Part shown: piece after piece, positions 43,701 through 55,244 of the stretch | Layout of the letters: each line of letters opens with the position of its first letter | Numbering within the stretch: the stretch's first letter is position 1 | From: Apodemus sylvaticus | Taxonomy: Eukaryota > Chordata > Mammalia > Rodentia > Muridae | NCBI RefSeq assembly: GCF_947179515.1 | Contig: NC_067481.1 | Coordinates: forward strand, 91,264,598 to 91,328,597 | DNA length: 64,000 nt | Reading direction: 5' to 3' | Program-made: the position numbers and the translations under genes | The notes under the pieces: model-generated | What the model was told of the DNA's origin: nothing | Database searches by the model: none | What the model saw: only the letters and a program-made list of their open reading frames with translations

Positions 43701-45155
43701 CTGCCCTGTTCCTGAAGCAGCGGAGAGCACCTCTGTCAGTCACATCATCTGGTCACAGTGTACACTGTCCTTGGAGACCCAGCTCCAGCCGCTGCTCTCC
43801 TGGACAGCACTTAACCTTTTCTGCCCATCTGACCTCAGACATTACCTTGCCTCCCATCTCTCTGAAGTACAGTCTTGGCCCCTGTTCCATTCTCCTGCAT
43901 GGCATCCTTTTTCAAGAATGGTCTCTGTAGTCTTCTCCTTCGCACCGATGTCTAGCATGTGGCAGGATGAGGCGGAACAGGATGGTTTGTACATGGATGG
44001 AGGTAGATCTCTAAAAAGTCAATGACCCAAAGGACAGACGCAAACATCGGTATGGAATGATGTGAGCAACTATATGGATTTTCCCTCTGGTTTTATCCCT
44101 GAGTCCCCCCTTGCAGTACGGTTTCCTAGACTTCCAAGCTTACTCGGAGGGTCTTTGCTTTGTTACAAATCCCTGGGTCTGTTCCCCGTGCACAACCCTT
44201 TCCCATCCTTTCCTTCTGCTCTCTGGTCATGACCTTCTGCACAGCAGGGCCTCCGCCTGGGTCACACCCACAGTGAGAAGTCAAGCCACGTGAGGCTGTG
44301 TCACTACCTCGGGCTTCAGAAGGACTCATCCGTACCGAGAGCCCCAGCAGCAATGTAGACCGAGTCCCAACATACAGAATAAAGAAAACGGGCTGCTTTC
44401 CTGTCATGTTCATTGAAGCAGATTAATTTGTCCTTTGATCTTTGAATGAAAAGTTGGCTGTTCTTTCTGCAAGGCCATATGGCGCGGTTTAGAACACATT
44501 TCAGTTCGGCACAGAAGGGAAATAGATCGCCTGCTGGGAACATAACCATCAGCTCGGCAGTGAAGCAAAAGCAGCTCTGCACATCGGGGCCCTGGCTTGC
44601 TGACGGCTGGTCATACACGCCTTCAACATGACGCTGATCATAGAACCCACACCGAGGATGGATTTGCTTAACCTTTGGCATGAGGCATCATTCAATCTTC
44701 ACAATGACAGGATGACATCACTTACAATCGCAGAAAAGGTAGCTGAAGGGAGCAGGGCTGGAGGGGAGCAGATGGGGTGACTTTGAAGCCACAGATGCTG
44801 CTAATTTTACTGTTAAAAAATTTTAGGGTGACACCTGTGACTTGTGTGATGAAGGGCCTATCTCCCCAGGTAGACGGGGACTGACCCCACTCATGGGCTG
44901 GTGAAGTATCCTCCTTAGTGTTTCTCACCCTACAATACTCCCCAGAGTCAGCTGACTGCACATGTGAGAAGCTTATGAAATGGTACCCAAGCAATTTCCA
45001 GGAACAAGTCAAGGGGAGCCTGAGACATGGACTGCTTAGCAAAGGATCACTTTCCCTCTCCACCTGTATTTTTAAAACCATGTTAAATAGGATGCCCAGT
45101 ATAACAGCAAACACAGGAAGTGCCTAAAATTTAGGAACTATAAAGTCAAGGGGGA
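40791..45155. other. Unique sequence, MIR-like piece, CpG-retaining block
   Basis: No gene recognised. Bases 42130-42235 resemble MIR complement ('cagagaaagaaactgaagctccagggag'). Bases 42780-42870 are AT-rich. Bases 43350-43375 are GAAT repeats. Bases 44430-44650 keep an unusual number of CpGs for this neighbourhood. Open frames (e.g. 44316-44681 minus) show no family resemblance. Confidence 0.4.
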
Positions 45156-45159
45156 AGGC

Positions 45160-45320
45160 AGGGATGGCAGCAAACACTTGTAATTCCATCATTCCAGAGG
45201 CCGAGGCAGAAGGACCACTGTGAGTTTGAGACCAGCCTGGGTTATGTAGTGCATTCAAGATTGGCCTGGGATGCATACTAATACCCTGTCTCTATAAACA
45301 AAAGAAACTAATACATAAAA
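45160..45320 (+). repeat. B1-like/B4-family SINE
   Basis: 'agggatggcagcaaacacttgtaattccatcattccagaggccgaggcagaaggaccactgtgagtttgagaccagcctgggttatg' and 'taataccctgtctctataaac' show the Alu/B1-like order, diverged, with an A-rich tail. Confidence 0.65.
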
Positions 45321-46085
45321 ATAAATTGTGATCCTTTCACCCAAATACATCACTTTACTTTCATTCCCCTACAGAAATTGAGATCATTATTTATAAAATG
45401 TTTACAATGAAAACGGCATTTGGGAAATGGGGAAAATGTTGAAAACTAACGCAAGCTCTGTAGCCTTAAGTGCTAACATTTTGTCATAGGCTGGCCTGAT
45501 CTCTCCTCACTCGGCCCTGAGGAGCCCTGACTGCAGAGTCTGCTTCATTGTTTTACCATAGCGTTGGGTGTGGAAAGGTGGGATTTATGGTTTGTTCTTT
45601 AATGCACATTACTCCATCATGAACTGAAACAAAACTCATCTAACTACTTCCAAGCTGCGGAGCATGTAAGTTATTTAAAATCTGCCACATTCACAAAGAA
45701 CAGGAAAGAAAATATCTCTCCTCTGGGCACCACCAAGGGAGTCTGCTGTCATCAGTTCTGGATAGACGTCACTAGCGCAGCCCTGGTGAGGCTCTCAGAC
45801 ATCAAAATCTGGGCTTCACCCACTCACCATGGCTGATCTTCACAGCGCTGTGTCAGAGCTGCCCAGGTATCAGAGAGCATCGGAGGAGAGGGGATAACTG
45901 TGGCTTTCTCAGAACGGCTCCTGCACCTTCTCTGCAGTGTGGCTCTGATTCGAGTGGAAGGATGTACAGAGCTACAAGGCAGGAACAGAGAAAGGGACAT
46001 TGAAAATGCGCTCACCCCAAAGAATTACAGCAGCTCAGAGGGGACAAAGGAGCAAGAATGAAGAGTAATGTATATGACGGCCTTT
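45321..46085. other. Unique sequence, no gene seen
   Basis: No gene or clear repeat recognised. Confidence 0.4.
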
Positions 46086-46094
46086 TCTTGTGAT

Positions 46095-46358
46095 TACACA
46101 CATAAAACACACACACACACACATTCAAACACACAAGAGCACACATACCTACACACACACACATATATTCAAACACACAAGAGCACACATATACACATAT
46201 ACTCAAACACACAAGAGCACATACATACATACATATATATTCAAACACACAAGAGCACACATACCTACACACATAGACACACACACACATATACTCAAAC
46301 ACATAAGAGCACACATACACACACACATATACTCAAACACACAAGAGCACACATACCT

Positions 46359-46394
<36 letters not shown>

Positions 46395-46428
46395 ACACAC
46401 ACACACATACACACACACACACACACAG
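46095..46428. repeat. CA-rich satellite with six interspersed 17-bp motifs
   Basis: The motif TCAAACACACAAGAGCACA (fifth copy with one change) starts at 46125, 46169, 46203, 46241, 46295 and 46333. The copies are separated by CA/TA spacers of varying length (34-54 bp periods). A purer (CA)n run follows at about 46361-46428. It creates long spurious open frames on both strands. Confidence 0.9.
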
Positions 46429-46654
46429 CAGCCTTCCCATTCTTACTCCAGAGACCGGGCAGCTTTCAGTGTATTCTTCCAGAGCTAACTACACTTACAT
46501 ATTCCCTTCTCTAGCCATGTACCTAGTCCCTCCTTTCCTCTCCTCCTCTCTCTTCCCCTCCATCCTCTTCCTCCATCAATATCTTTCTCTCTTCCTTTGT
46601 GTCTCCTCCTCACTACTTCCTCCTTCTTTCCTTCCCCTTTCATTTCTCCCCATT

Positions 46655-46772
46655 TATTTGTTTGAAATGGCATCTTATATGTAGTCCACACTGGACTGAA
46701 TCTCACAATTCTGCTGCCTCGTATCCCTGAGTTTTGTGATTACAGGCACATGCCACGACGCCAGGCCAGCTA
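46655..46772 (-). repeat. B1-like SINE, minus strand, diverged
   Basis: The plus strand shows 'tttgaaatggcatcttatatgtagtccacactggactgaatctcac' and 'gattacaggcacatgccacgacgccaggccag', the complement of an old B1/FLAM-like monomer. Confidence 0.6.
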
Positions 46773-46827
46773 GCCATTTCCCGTCCACCCATGGAGCTAT
46801 CCATCTATCTATCCTTACTTTATTTTT

Positions 46828-46975
46828 AAGCATAGAATAGAGTTTATTCAGGGCGTGGGGAGGGGAGTTAAGAGAGAAGTAGGGGCAGAGAAAGGCAGAA
46901 GGAAGGAGAGAGTAGAGAAGCAGAGGCCGGCCATGACCACGGGGGAGGGCAAGAAAGACGCAAGAGAGAAGCTGG
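46828..46975 (-). mobile_element. Fragment of the same ERVK LTR family, minus strand
   Basis: Reverse-complemented, it reads 'cgtggtcatggccggcctc', 'cttctctactctctcc', 'ctgcctttctctg' and 'aataaactctattctatg'. These are the same phrases in the same order as in the LTR at 25745-26220. Only the middle to the polyadenylation-signal part is retained. No primer site or coding sequence is attached. Confidence 0.7.
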
Positions 46976-46979
46976 AAAT

Positions 46980-48400
46980 CCTATCCTTACTTTTTTCACT
47001 GGATATTTAGTGCACAACAGTTCAGAAGAGACTTGCAGGGTCAGACCTGACTCCCCAGTCAGGCCACCAACTGATTTTTTACAACTTTGAGGAAAAACAC
47101 CCTGCTACTCTCTGCCTGCTTCCTCCTAAAGAAAACTTTGCCCATTCCATATACAGGTAAGTCTTAAACCATGAAGACTTAAAGTCACTGGATATGTCTG
47201 TAGAGCGTTACTCTGTCCAGACCTGCTGTGGGAAGGTTAGATAGAAGTTTCCTACCCTATTGAGGGGAGGAGGGGGCAGAGCGAGCCAGCCACCAGCAGA
47301 GATGCTCAGTCATGCCAGCACCCCATGGCCCGGTGTAGGGGACAGGGTGATATTTCATAAACATTACCTCACGTGTTTTCTGGGAGATAAGCTGTTTGCT
47401 AAACTTTGTCAGGGGAGCGCCGTCCATGTGACCATCTCCAGAACAGCTGATGCCTGCTTGGACCGGCTATGAGGACCTCCAGCTTGGCTTGCCCAAAATA
47501 CAGGAACTCAAAAATGGAGCTGCCTCTATTTAGTGTAAATAGAGGCAAATGATCTTGAAGGACAAAGGGGTCAGGCTAGGGAAGGGACTGAGGCTTCCTC
47601 TGGTCAGGAGTTGGGGTCAGTCAGCGCCTGAAGCCAGCCACACACCTCAGGGAGCCTTCACCCCACCCCCTCACGTGGCACTAACCCACTCTACGATTGC
47701 TCTCCATGATGGATTCACACAGGTCAGGGCTTCCACACGGGAAGCTTGGTGTGGAGATGGGAAGGGAGGGGAGGGGAGGCATCGCTCAGTAGGAGAGTGA
47801 TGCCTGGGTAACCTGAGCTCTCTTACCTGCCACATTCTTCCTTCTCTCAAAAACAAGAGGCTCATGGCTGGTTTGTAGTGCTACCTGGTGGTAACAACGA
47901 ATTTTCCTCACCAGAGTGTCCCCTCCCTCCAGGCCCAAGACTCTAATCAAGATGGCCACTCTAGGGAGCAGAACAGCACAAAGGCTCCTGTCAGAGATGA
48001 AGAAGGGTGACCACTAGATTATGCCTTAGACCTTCACAGGTTAGCCTGCACCTTGCTTTCTTTCTTGTGATGGTTCCTGTTCATTAACAAAGGCAAAGTT
48101 GCTAACACAGCCTTGCCAAAACTGTGGAAGAGTCAAAAACTGAATATCTAACACTTTGAACATAGCTCACCCAAACAACATTAGCATGTGTACCATTCCC
48201 TTAATGATGATATTGAAGGTCAGAGTTGGATGACTCCATGAAGACCTGGCCCCAGCTGAATTTTTACCTTGAGTTGTCTGGATGGGCAATCAAGAGAACT
48301 GAGTTCAGCCCACGAGTGTCAAGGGGAGCTCCTGTGTGGACCTGAGGCTGCTTGGGAAACATGAGCTGTGAGCTGTTGGCTGAGTCAAAGGTATAACTTC
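46980..48400. other. Unique sequence, no gene seen
   Basis: No gene or clear repeat recognised. Confidence 0.4.
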
Positions 48401-48511
48401 AGTGCTGCTGCTGCCACTGCCGTCGCCACCACCTCCGCCGCCGCCATGGGTAGGAACTGTCCTGGAAGACCCACTCCAGCCCGCATCTCTGGAAGAGTGT
48501 GCTCTCTGTAG
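48400..48511 (+). other. CTG/CCG-rich stretch with optimal Kozak ATG
   Basis: A run of CTG, CCA, CCG and GCC triplets (48403-48445) ends in GCCGCCATGGG, an optimal Kozak context, with the ATG at 48446. The frame stops after 21 codons (TAG ending 48511). A weak donor-like GTAGGA follows the start codon. It looks like the 5' UTR/first-exon edge of a gene or retrocopy, but no downstream coding sequence is recognisable. Confidence 0.3.
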
Positions 48512-49285
48512 GAGTGAACTGAAAACCTAGCCAGGATCAAATGACATATTTCACTGTGGTTATTGAGCTGACTGAGCTTTGCCTGTCTGTCCCAGCTACA
48601 GTTTTCCTACAATGCACAGATGATGATCCCAACCTTTGAAGCTTAGATGCAGAATAAAAGAGACGATGTTTGCACAGAGCTTTAACCTAGTACCAGGCGT
48701 GATGGCAGTACCTGGACACAGGAGGAGACACTCCTTGAGATATAGGGCCTAGAACAGGGAAACAGGTGGTGAAGGCCATGGCTGTCTACACCCCCTTACC
48801 ACTTCTGAGAATAACCCAAAACCCTAAGGAAAAAATGAAATGGAGGGGAATGTGGGAGAAGGAACAGTCTGTACTTTCCCTTCCGCTCCAGCTCCATAAC
48901 TCTGGAATGAGCAAGTCTCTTTCTGGCAGATTTAGACAAAAGCAGGCTTGGGCCTAGAAACTAGGCTTGACAGAGCGGCCTCCTCTGAGAGGCATGCGCT
49001 TCCAGGCACATGTTCTCCAGTGGGCGTCGCTGACTCTGATCAGTGGACAAGCTGGGGAAGATACTATCTTTATAACTAGAGTGTGTGTGTCTCTTTCTAT
49101 GCACTTCCTTCCCATGGGATGTTACATGTCCTATGTGAGTTCCTGGGCTCTTTGAGTCCGCAGTTATTTATGTATAAATTAGAAAAAATGATGTCTATTT
49201 AATATGACAACTGTGGCCAATAGCCGTCTCAGACAGATAAACAACAGTGCTTAATGCAGCATATACATATTAAAACTATATAAAC
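48512..49285. other. Unique sequence, possible SINE trace
   Basis: No gene. Bases 48690-48760 ('accaggcgtgatggcagtacc') may be a short B1-like remnant. Confidence 0.35.
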
Positions 49286-49289
49286 GTTG

Positions 49290-49440
49290 CTGCGTTGTGT
49301 AGGCACTGCAGTAGACACTATGCTGTATAAATGTTTTATATTTATCAGAACGACCTGAAGGCACTTCCTATTTCAGTTCCCACGCCATCGCTCAAGAAAT
49401 TGAGATGGAAACAACACTCTAGACCACGGTCAGCATTTGG
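49290..49440 (-). repeat. MIR-like ancient SINE
   Basis: Complement-oriented MIR phrases: 'aggcactgcagtagacactatgctgtataaatg', then 'aagaaattgagatgg' corresponding to the core. Highly diverged. Confidence 0.35.
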
Positions 49441-49944
49441 TACGTCCGACCTGCAAAACTGACCCTTTCATTTCCAAATTATGTTCCCACTCTTTGGTGG
49501 CTTATTAATGATGTCAAAGCAGGAGACTGCCACAGGCTGTCACTTCTCTTATCTCCTTTTCATACTTTAGGGTCGAGCACTATGACTGTGACATCAGCAG
49601 CCAGGAAACAGTGGATGGCACTGACCTTGGCTGTGCTCATCCAAGCCCCCACCTCTAACAAGCATTCTGAAGGAAGCAAGGATCTTAAGTTAAGGACAAT
49701 TTGAACATTGTGACAGTCGCTGTCACCCATCACACTACCTGTGCCCATTGCCCCTGCAGTCTACTTTCTTCAAGTCCCCTTTCTGATGCGCTCACCAGGC
49801 CTATGGCTACCGAAGTCTCACCACAACTGGCTGATGCTCGTTTACTTAAAAATCCTGTTAATTGAAGAAGAAGGCTCTGTCACCCCCACCGACACCAGGC
49901 CCTTCCTTGTATTTGGCTTTCACATTCCCTGCTTCCTAATTCCA

Positions 49945-50070
49945 TTCCTGGGGCTTAATTATGATTACACAGCTTTATTACATAGAGTTGATTTTAAGTA
50001 ATGGCCCTAATTAAGAGTGAATTTTAATTAAGCTTAATTCAGAGCCTGCCTCCGATTGCCAAAGATTTGC
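49945..50070. promoter_or_regulatory. AT-rich block with clustered TAATTA motifs
   Basis: Homeodomain-type TAATTA cores lie at 49956-49961, 50008-50013 and 50025-50030. A perfect 14-bp palindrome AATTAAGCTTAATT lies at 50026-50039. Such clusters are common in conserved developmental enhancers; enhancer function here is inference. Confidence 0.3.
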
Positions 50071-51580
50071 AGCCTAAGCAGAGGAAAGGCTGTAGCTCAG
50101 AACTCACGTCTGCGGCTGCTATCGCTGCATCCACCGGCCCATCTGCACCTGTTCCATCCATTCCCGGCCTCTGAAGCACACATCTTCAGCAGGGGTAAAC
50201 TGATCCCACTTTCCAGAGGCCTACACCCCAGAAATAAGAAAACAAGAGTCACTTGACCTAAGGTGGGGAACATGAACTTTAAAGATACAAGTTTATTAGT
50301 CACATTCCTGGCCCTGCTTAAAACTAAGGCTGCTGCTTTTCTCCCAACCATTCGTAATACAGGTTGTAAGGTGGGCAGACTCAGGAGTCCAGGGCTCACA
50401 GGAGTGAAGACAGGGGAGGATGACACCATCTCTCTCCTCAGTGGCCAAGGTCTTGATTCAGTGTGACTTTTGAGAAAGCAGTAATGATCAGAGTGGAGGC
50501 AGCCTCACGCTCTGCCTTAACCATTGCACCAAACCTTGGAGGACCACAGCACTGTGCCAGTGCCTTCTGGTACAACCAAAGGGGACATAGAATGAGAGAG
50601 AAATACACCGCCTTATCCTTAAATAAAACTTCATCCTCCCTTTAAAACTTCCATAGAGTAATTATGGGTGGAGGGGAGGCTGGCATGTTTTACAAAGCAA
50701 TTAAAGCTTAATACCTCCAGATCAGAAACTGCTACCTTCGAAATGCCCAAGACCAAGGTCTGGCCTGCCTTTTCTCATGATTGCAGACACAAGTTTACAA
50801 AACTGAGGGTTTGTCCTTCATATGTTCAGAAGGACTGAGAACTGAAGAGACAGCTTTTGGTGTCACTGCAGGATGCAGTGTGAGGTGAAGCCCTGTCCTG
50901 ATGCCACCTCAGATTAGCTCAGTGCTGGACATCATGGCTAAGACAGGGTAGCCAAAGGCTCCCAGCTTTCTCCAATGGCCACCCTGCACCATCATGTGGA
51001 GAATCCAATTCTACACAGAAATTCAGACCCTGCCCCCCACAACCCCTACCATGGCATCATGGCCTCAAGGACATGCGTGGACATCCTTAGGATGTTTCAA
51101 GAGAGATTATAATAAAGTCGTCACATCCTCTAAGGCTTGCTGCTGGAGTTTGTCTGTGGGTAGTCACTAGGACTGACCATCCATGTTGGCTGCCGTTACC
51201 ACACTCAGATGTTGGCTAAGGAAGTGGAAAGACCCACCGGGAAGACGAGCTCTAAAAATGAACATTTTGACTAGAGAAAATAGAAAATGAAAAATAAAAG
51301 TCAATTATCTTGAAAGTGAGAGGGGCAATTTCACAAACAAATGCTGTGCTTCGTAGCTCAGTTTGAAAACAACCGTTCAAGTGTTGCCCGTGCTAAGTTC
51401 AAAGGAAAAAAAAAAGAAAACGAGGAATCGTGTCTCACCCTCGCTCCATCTACTCCTCTTATCGAGTGAGTCTTCCTTAGGCTAGGGCTTGATACACAAT
51501 AAACAAGGATTCTGTGCTAATCCAGCCATAGACACTTCCACTTAAAGCTGGATATCAAGAAATTACTTTTGTTTACCCTA
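50071..51580. other. Unique sequence, no gene seen
   Basis: No gene or clear repeat recognised up to the candidate exon at 51583. Confidence 0.4.
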
Positions 51581-51582
51581 AC

Positions 51583-51787
51583 CTATTGGCCCAGACACCA
51601 CCATGTCCAGGACTTTCTCCCCAAAATGATGTGGACTCATCTGCTTTTTTTCCTCTAAGGATTTGAGGGTAAAGTTATCACCAACATCTTCAGCTAAGCT
51701 CAAAGTGCTTTGCCATACCTGCTCAATATCATCTACTTTCTCCTTCAAAGAAACACCACAGAAAGAGCAAGGGGCCACAGCCTCGAT
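51583..51787 (-). CDS. Candidate coding exon, unrecognised protein
   Basis: On the minus strand a pyrimidine-rich acceptor ('cttcttcctatttag') precedes 205 bases that are open in one frame and end at ATAG|GTTAGG, a plausible donor. The 68 encoded residues include CSFCGVSLKEKVDDIEQVW, then NFTLKSLEEKKQMSPHHFG and ends near VVSGPI. The composition is globular-protein-like and not repeat-derived. The exon would begin in phase 0 and end in phase 1. No neighbouring exon is recognised, so this could be a lone exon of a long-intron gene, a pseudogene fragment or chance. I do not recognise the family. Confidence 0.25.
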
Positions 51788-52004
51788 CTAAATAGGAAGA
51801 AGTTACAGAGCCTCATTTGTACTAAATAATGCAACCATTACAGCCACTCCATCCATTCTGGGCATTTCCATTCTGATAGCTCAAGGCAAGGTGTAGGAAT
51901 GGTTTTATGATCTCCACGGATGGCTTCCCAAGACAAATATTTTCTTCTGTCACCAGTAACTGCATCCAGACTTGCCTGGAGGCTTAAATTCTGCTGCTGC
52001 AAAT

Positions 52005-52135
52005 GATCTGCTGTGGAAGCTTTAGGCCTTGGTTCCCCTCATCTGTAAAACGGGGTAATACAGCACCTACCTTGCAGGATTGTGGTGAGGGTTTAATGAG
52101 ATAATGCTTAGCACAGGAAGGTGCTCAGTGGTTGG
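52005..52135 (+). repeat. MIR ancient SINE
   Basis: Sense MIR core: 'gccttggttcccctcatctgtaaaacggggtaatacagcacctaccttgcaggattgtggtgagggtttaatgagataatgcttagcacaggaaggtgctc'. One of the best preserved MIR copies in the window. Confidence 0.7.
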
Positions 52136-53080
52136 TCAGTGGTTAAGGTTAACTCTGGCTCAGGCTTGTGCTGTGGTTTATCAGCAGCTCCAGGGTTGGC
52201 TGATGTAAGAGCAGGCATCTTACTATGCTCAGAAAGGCCCACAGGAAGTGATGAGGACTCAGCTCTTTCACAAACCTCCAAAAGGCATTTGTGCGCTTTC
52301 TTGCTTTCCTGGGGAGCCAGTTAGCAGGACTTGGGGGGATTGTAGCTCAGACCAGCTCCTTCTGAGGATCAGGTTGATGGTGGCTCCCTGGAGAATCCTT
52401 GCAGTCTCAGTGTACACCAGTCCAAGCTTGCATGCACATGTGCCTTCTTCTTACTGTGCATTGTCTCTTCACATCTGGGCACATCCAGATCCCTGCAGTC
52501 AGAATCTGTGTGACTAGCTGTCCAGGCTAGAGACAAAACCCATTGCTGATCCCTGAGTGAGGCCCAGTGTGTTTCAGCCTGGGGATTTATACCAAGCAGA
52601 CATGATCCACAGAATAGAAAAATGCAAATCAATTGTGGAATATAATATTATCATTGTCAACATAAAAGACTTTTATTTACTGCTCCTTAAAAGAAAATAC
52701 ACCATGGTGCCATTTGTTTCAGGGAATGCAAAAAAGGTTTCAACAACTAACACGGCATGTTTCTGAACAAAATATGCCCCGTATGTGATGTTGGAGCGCA
52801 GATTGTCAGTGGCCACTTGTGTGTCTGTGTTCTTGCAAACAAACCCATGACCCGGAGTCACAGAAGGTCACTTCCAGACTGCCTCTCTGAGCCACAGGCC
52901 ATCTATATACCTCCATCCACAAAATGAACCAGGCAATACTGTGAGACAGGCCCCGGGGCATGCACATCTCAGGATGAGATAGCTGAGTGTCTGCTTGGTT
53001 TCCAGAGGGACAATGGTGGAGCTCAAGCGTGTGAATGGCTGACATGGCTCTGGGCAAATGGGTGGGAAGAAAGCCTCCAA
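52136..53080. other. Unique sequence, no gene seen
   Basis: No gene or clear repeat recognised. Confidence 0.4.
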
Positions 53081-53082
53081 AG

Positions 53083-53280
53083 CAGCCGTTCCCAACCTGT
53101 GGGTCATGACACCTTAAGTAAACCTCCATCTCCAAAAGTATTTGCATTACAATTCCTAACAGTGGCAAGATTACAGTTATGAAGCAGCAATAATTTTGAA
53201 ATGATTTTGTGGTTGGGAGTCACCACAACACGAGGAGCTGTATTAAAGGGCCACAGCGTTAAGAAGGGTGAGGACCACTG
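53083..53280 (+). mobile_element. URR1-type hAT-Charlie element
   Basis: Starts 'cagccgttcccaacctgtgggtcatgac' and ends 'agaagggtgaggaccactg'. The body contains 'gtggcaagattacagttatgaagcagcaataattttg' and 'ggttgggagtcaccacaacacgaggagctgtattaaaggg'. The target-site duplication has decayed. Confidence 0.85.
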
Positions 53281-53562
53281 TGCACTGTTTACAGCAGTAG
53301 ACTCACTCAGGTTCACAATCATTTTTGTCTTGCACTGGGTACAGACCAAGGATGAGGCCATGACATCTACGGAATTGATTTAATGCATCTCTTTTTTTCC
53401 TTTATGATGTTTAACACGAAACAACACAGAAACCATTTTATTTTTGAGTGTTCTGAGTCTAAATTTATAAGGCTCCAAACAATAGTAATTACCTCAATGA
53501 CATTTTATGTGAAATCATATATATTCTAAACAGTTCTCTCAATAGCTTTTGGAACTGTTTAA

Positions 53563-53855
53563 GTACAATAGACCATTGATATCTACAAGAAATTGGTCCT
53601 GGAAATCTCTGCAGATACTAGAATTCAAGGCTGTTCCAGTCCCTGATATCAGATAGCATAGCATTTGCATGTATCTTATGAACACCCTTTCACACTACTT
53701 CAATAATTTCTAATACCCCATACTATCAAGGGTTACACATTTTGCTGACAATAACCAGAAAATACCTACTTATGTTCAATACAAGTTTTCTCAAAACTTT
53801 TCAGTTCATTCTTGGCTGGATTCACAGATGTGAAGTCTAAAGATACAAAGGTTCG
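53563..53855. mobile_element. Tigger-like (TcMar) DNA transposon remnant
   Basis: Phrases 'ccattgatatctacaagaaattggtcctggaaatctctgcagatacta', 'catagcatttgcatgtatcttatgaacaccc' and 'ggctggattcacagatgtgaa' correspond to ancient mammalian Tigger-type repeats ('...ggttccaggacccctgcagatacc ... tttgcatataacctatgcacatcc ... ttgaatccacggatgcggaac'). Confidence 0.55.
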
Positions 53856-54940
53856 AAAGCGTTACCACAGGCGATGGGCAATGAGAGGCTTGAGGAAGGT
53901 GAGATATGACCCAGGCTGTGTGGGGGAAAGCTGAGATAAGTGCTTATGTCTTCCCTGCTGCAGAGGTATTCATTCAGATCCCCCACCTACCCCACCCCAC
54001 CCTGGCTACACCACCCAGTCCTGCACCACCCCCACCCTTGCAGGCAGCACTTTGTGGGCATCACACTGCACTCACAGGGGAGAGGAATTCTCATACATGT
54101 GAGAAACTGATACTCAAGAGAGGAAAAGCATTAACCATGCCCTTTGGATAGGATGGAGCTTGACAGGGACCTGAAGTTCAAGCCCAGCTTCTAGAACCTG
54201 TGAGATCTCAGAGGCATCATACTGCCTTCATGTGGCATGAGCGTATTGACTTCAAGCTACCAAACCAGTAATGCCATTTCATGTCCCCCCCCCCTCATTC
54301 CTTTCTCTGTTCTCTCTTGCAGCTCCTGTGGACAGGGAATACCTCCACATGTTATGATACGAAAATGGGCACCTATGGACACCCGATACCATATGCAGAC
54401 CCTCCCTCCCCCAAAGGCTTCCCTGTGGAGGTGACATTGAACTGAGACCTGGCCCTGTGCAAACCTGGTGACGAGTTCCAGAAGGGACTATGCCAAGCCC
54501 CAGAGTGCCACGCTTTTGGGTGGCCACTCACTGCTGAATTTCCATGATGATCCAAGGTCACACAGTCCGGACTCAAATTTCAATCAACAATGAATCATAA
54601 CCACCCCAGCAGTCTAACAACCTACGCCCCAAACCTCCACCAAACCCACCACACCCACAATGTGAGTTTATTTGACCAACAGAGAGATTATTCCAAAATA
54701 TACTTGGTAAGAGAAAACATCCACAGGGAGGGCGAGGTTTTCCAGTTTCATCTTTAAACAGCTTTCGTCGTTGGTATCTCTTACTTGCACCTGCTGGAAG
54801 GGTTGGGCCTCTGGAGGTGATGCGGGCAAATCCTATTTTCGTTTGGTCAGCTCCCCATGGGCAGGGTGGAGGGGCAGCTACTAAGAGGCTAGATGGGAGT
54901 CCAGTGCACTGGACACACAGTCACAACCAGCACCTTGCTC
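53856..54940. other. Unique sequence with C-rich runs
   Basis: No gene. Short C-rich tracts occur near 53978-54035 and 54285-54295. Confidence 0.4.
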
Positions 54941-54944
54941 GTGT

Positions 54945-55090
54945 AGTTCCTTCAGCCCGAGGAGGAAGGTATCGAAAGTCCCCACCTTAACAACCAAGGA
55001 CATCAGGTCACTAAGAGGTAAAACGACTTCCTGGAGACCACACAGCATTATGTGACAGAAAGGAAACTAGCCTAGCTCACCAGGCACTTA
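54945..55090 (-). repeat. MIR-like ancient SINE
   Basis: Complement of MIR: 'ccccaccttaacaaccaaggacatcaggtcactaagaggtaaaacgacttcctggagaccacacagcattatgtgacagaaagg'. Confidence 0.45.
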
Positions 55091-55244
55091 TCCATTGCTA
55101 AGTAATCAAATGTATTGATCACTAAAAGGTTCCAGGTAAGTTGGTAAAGGAATAGGGCAGCAGGGTTTTGTTGGATTATCAATAGGTTTCACTCTTGCTC
55201 TCATTCTGTCTCATTGTCATCTTGCCTCCATTTCTTATATCGCT

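Noticed and set aside
44316..44681. 121-codon minus-strand frame
   Set aside because: No recognised domain or splice boundaries; kept only as part of a CpG-rich block worth a conservation check.
46068..46514. 100-150 codon frames rich in His/Thr/Tyr or Cys/Val
   Set aside because: Translation of the CA satellite in several frames; no coding evidence.
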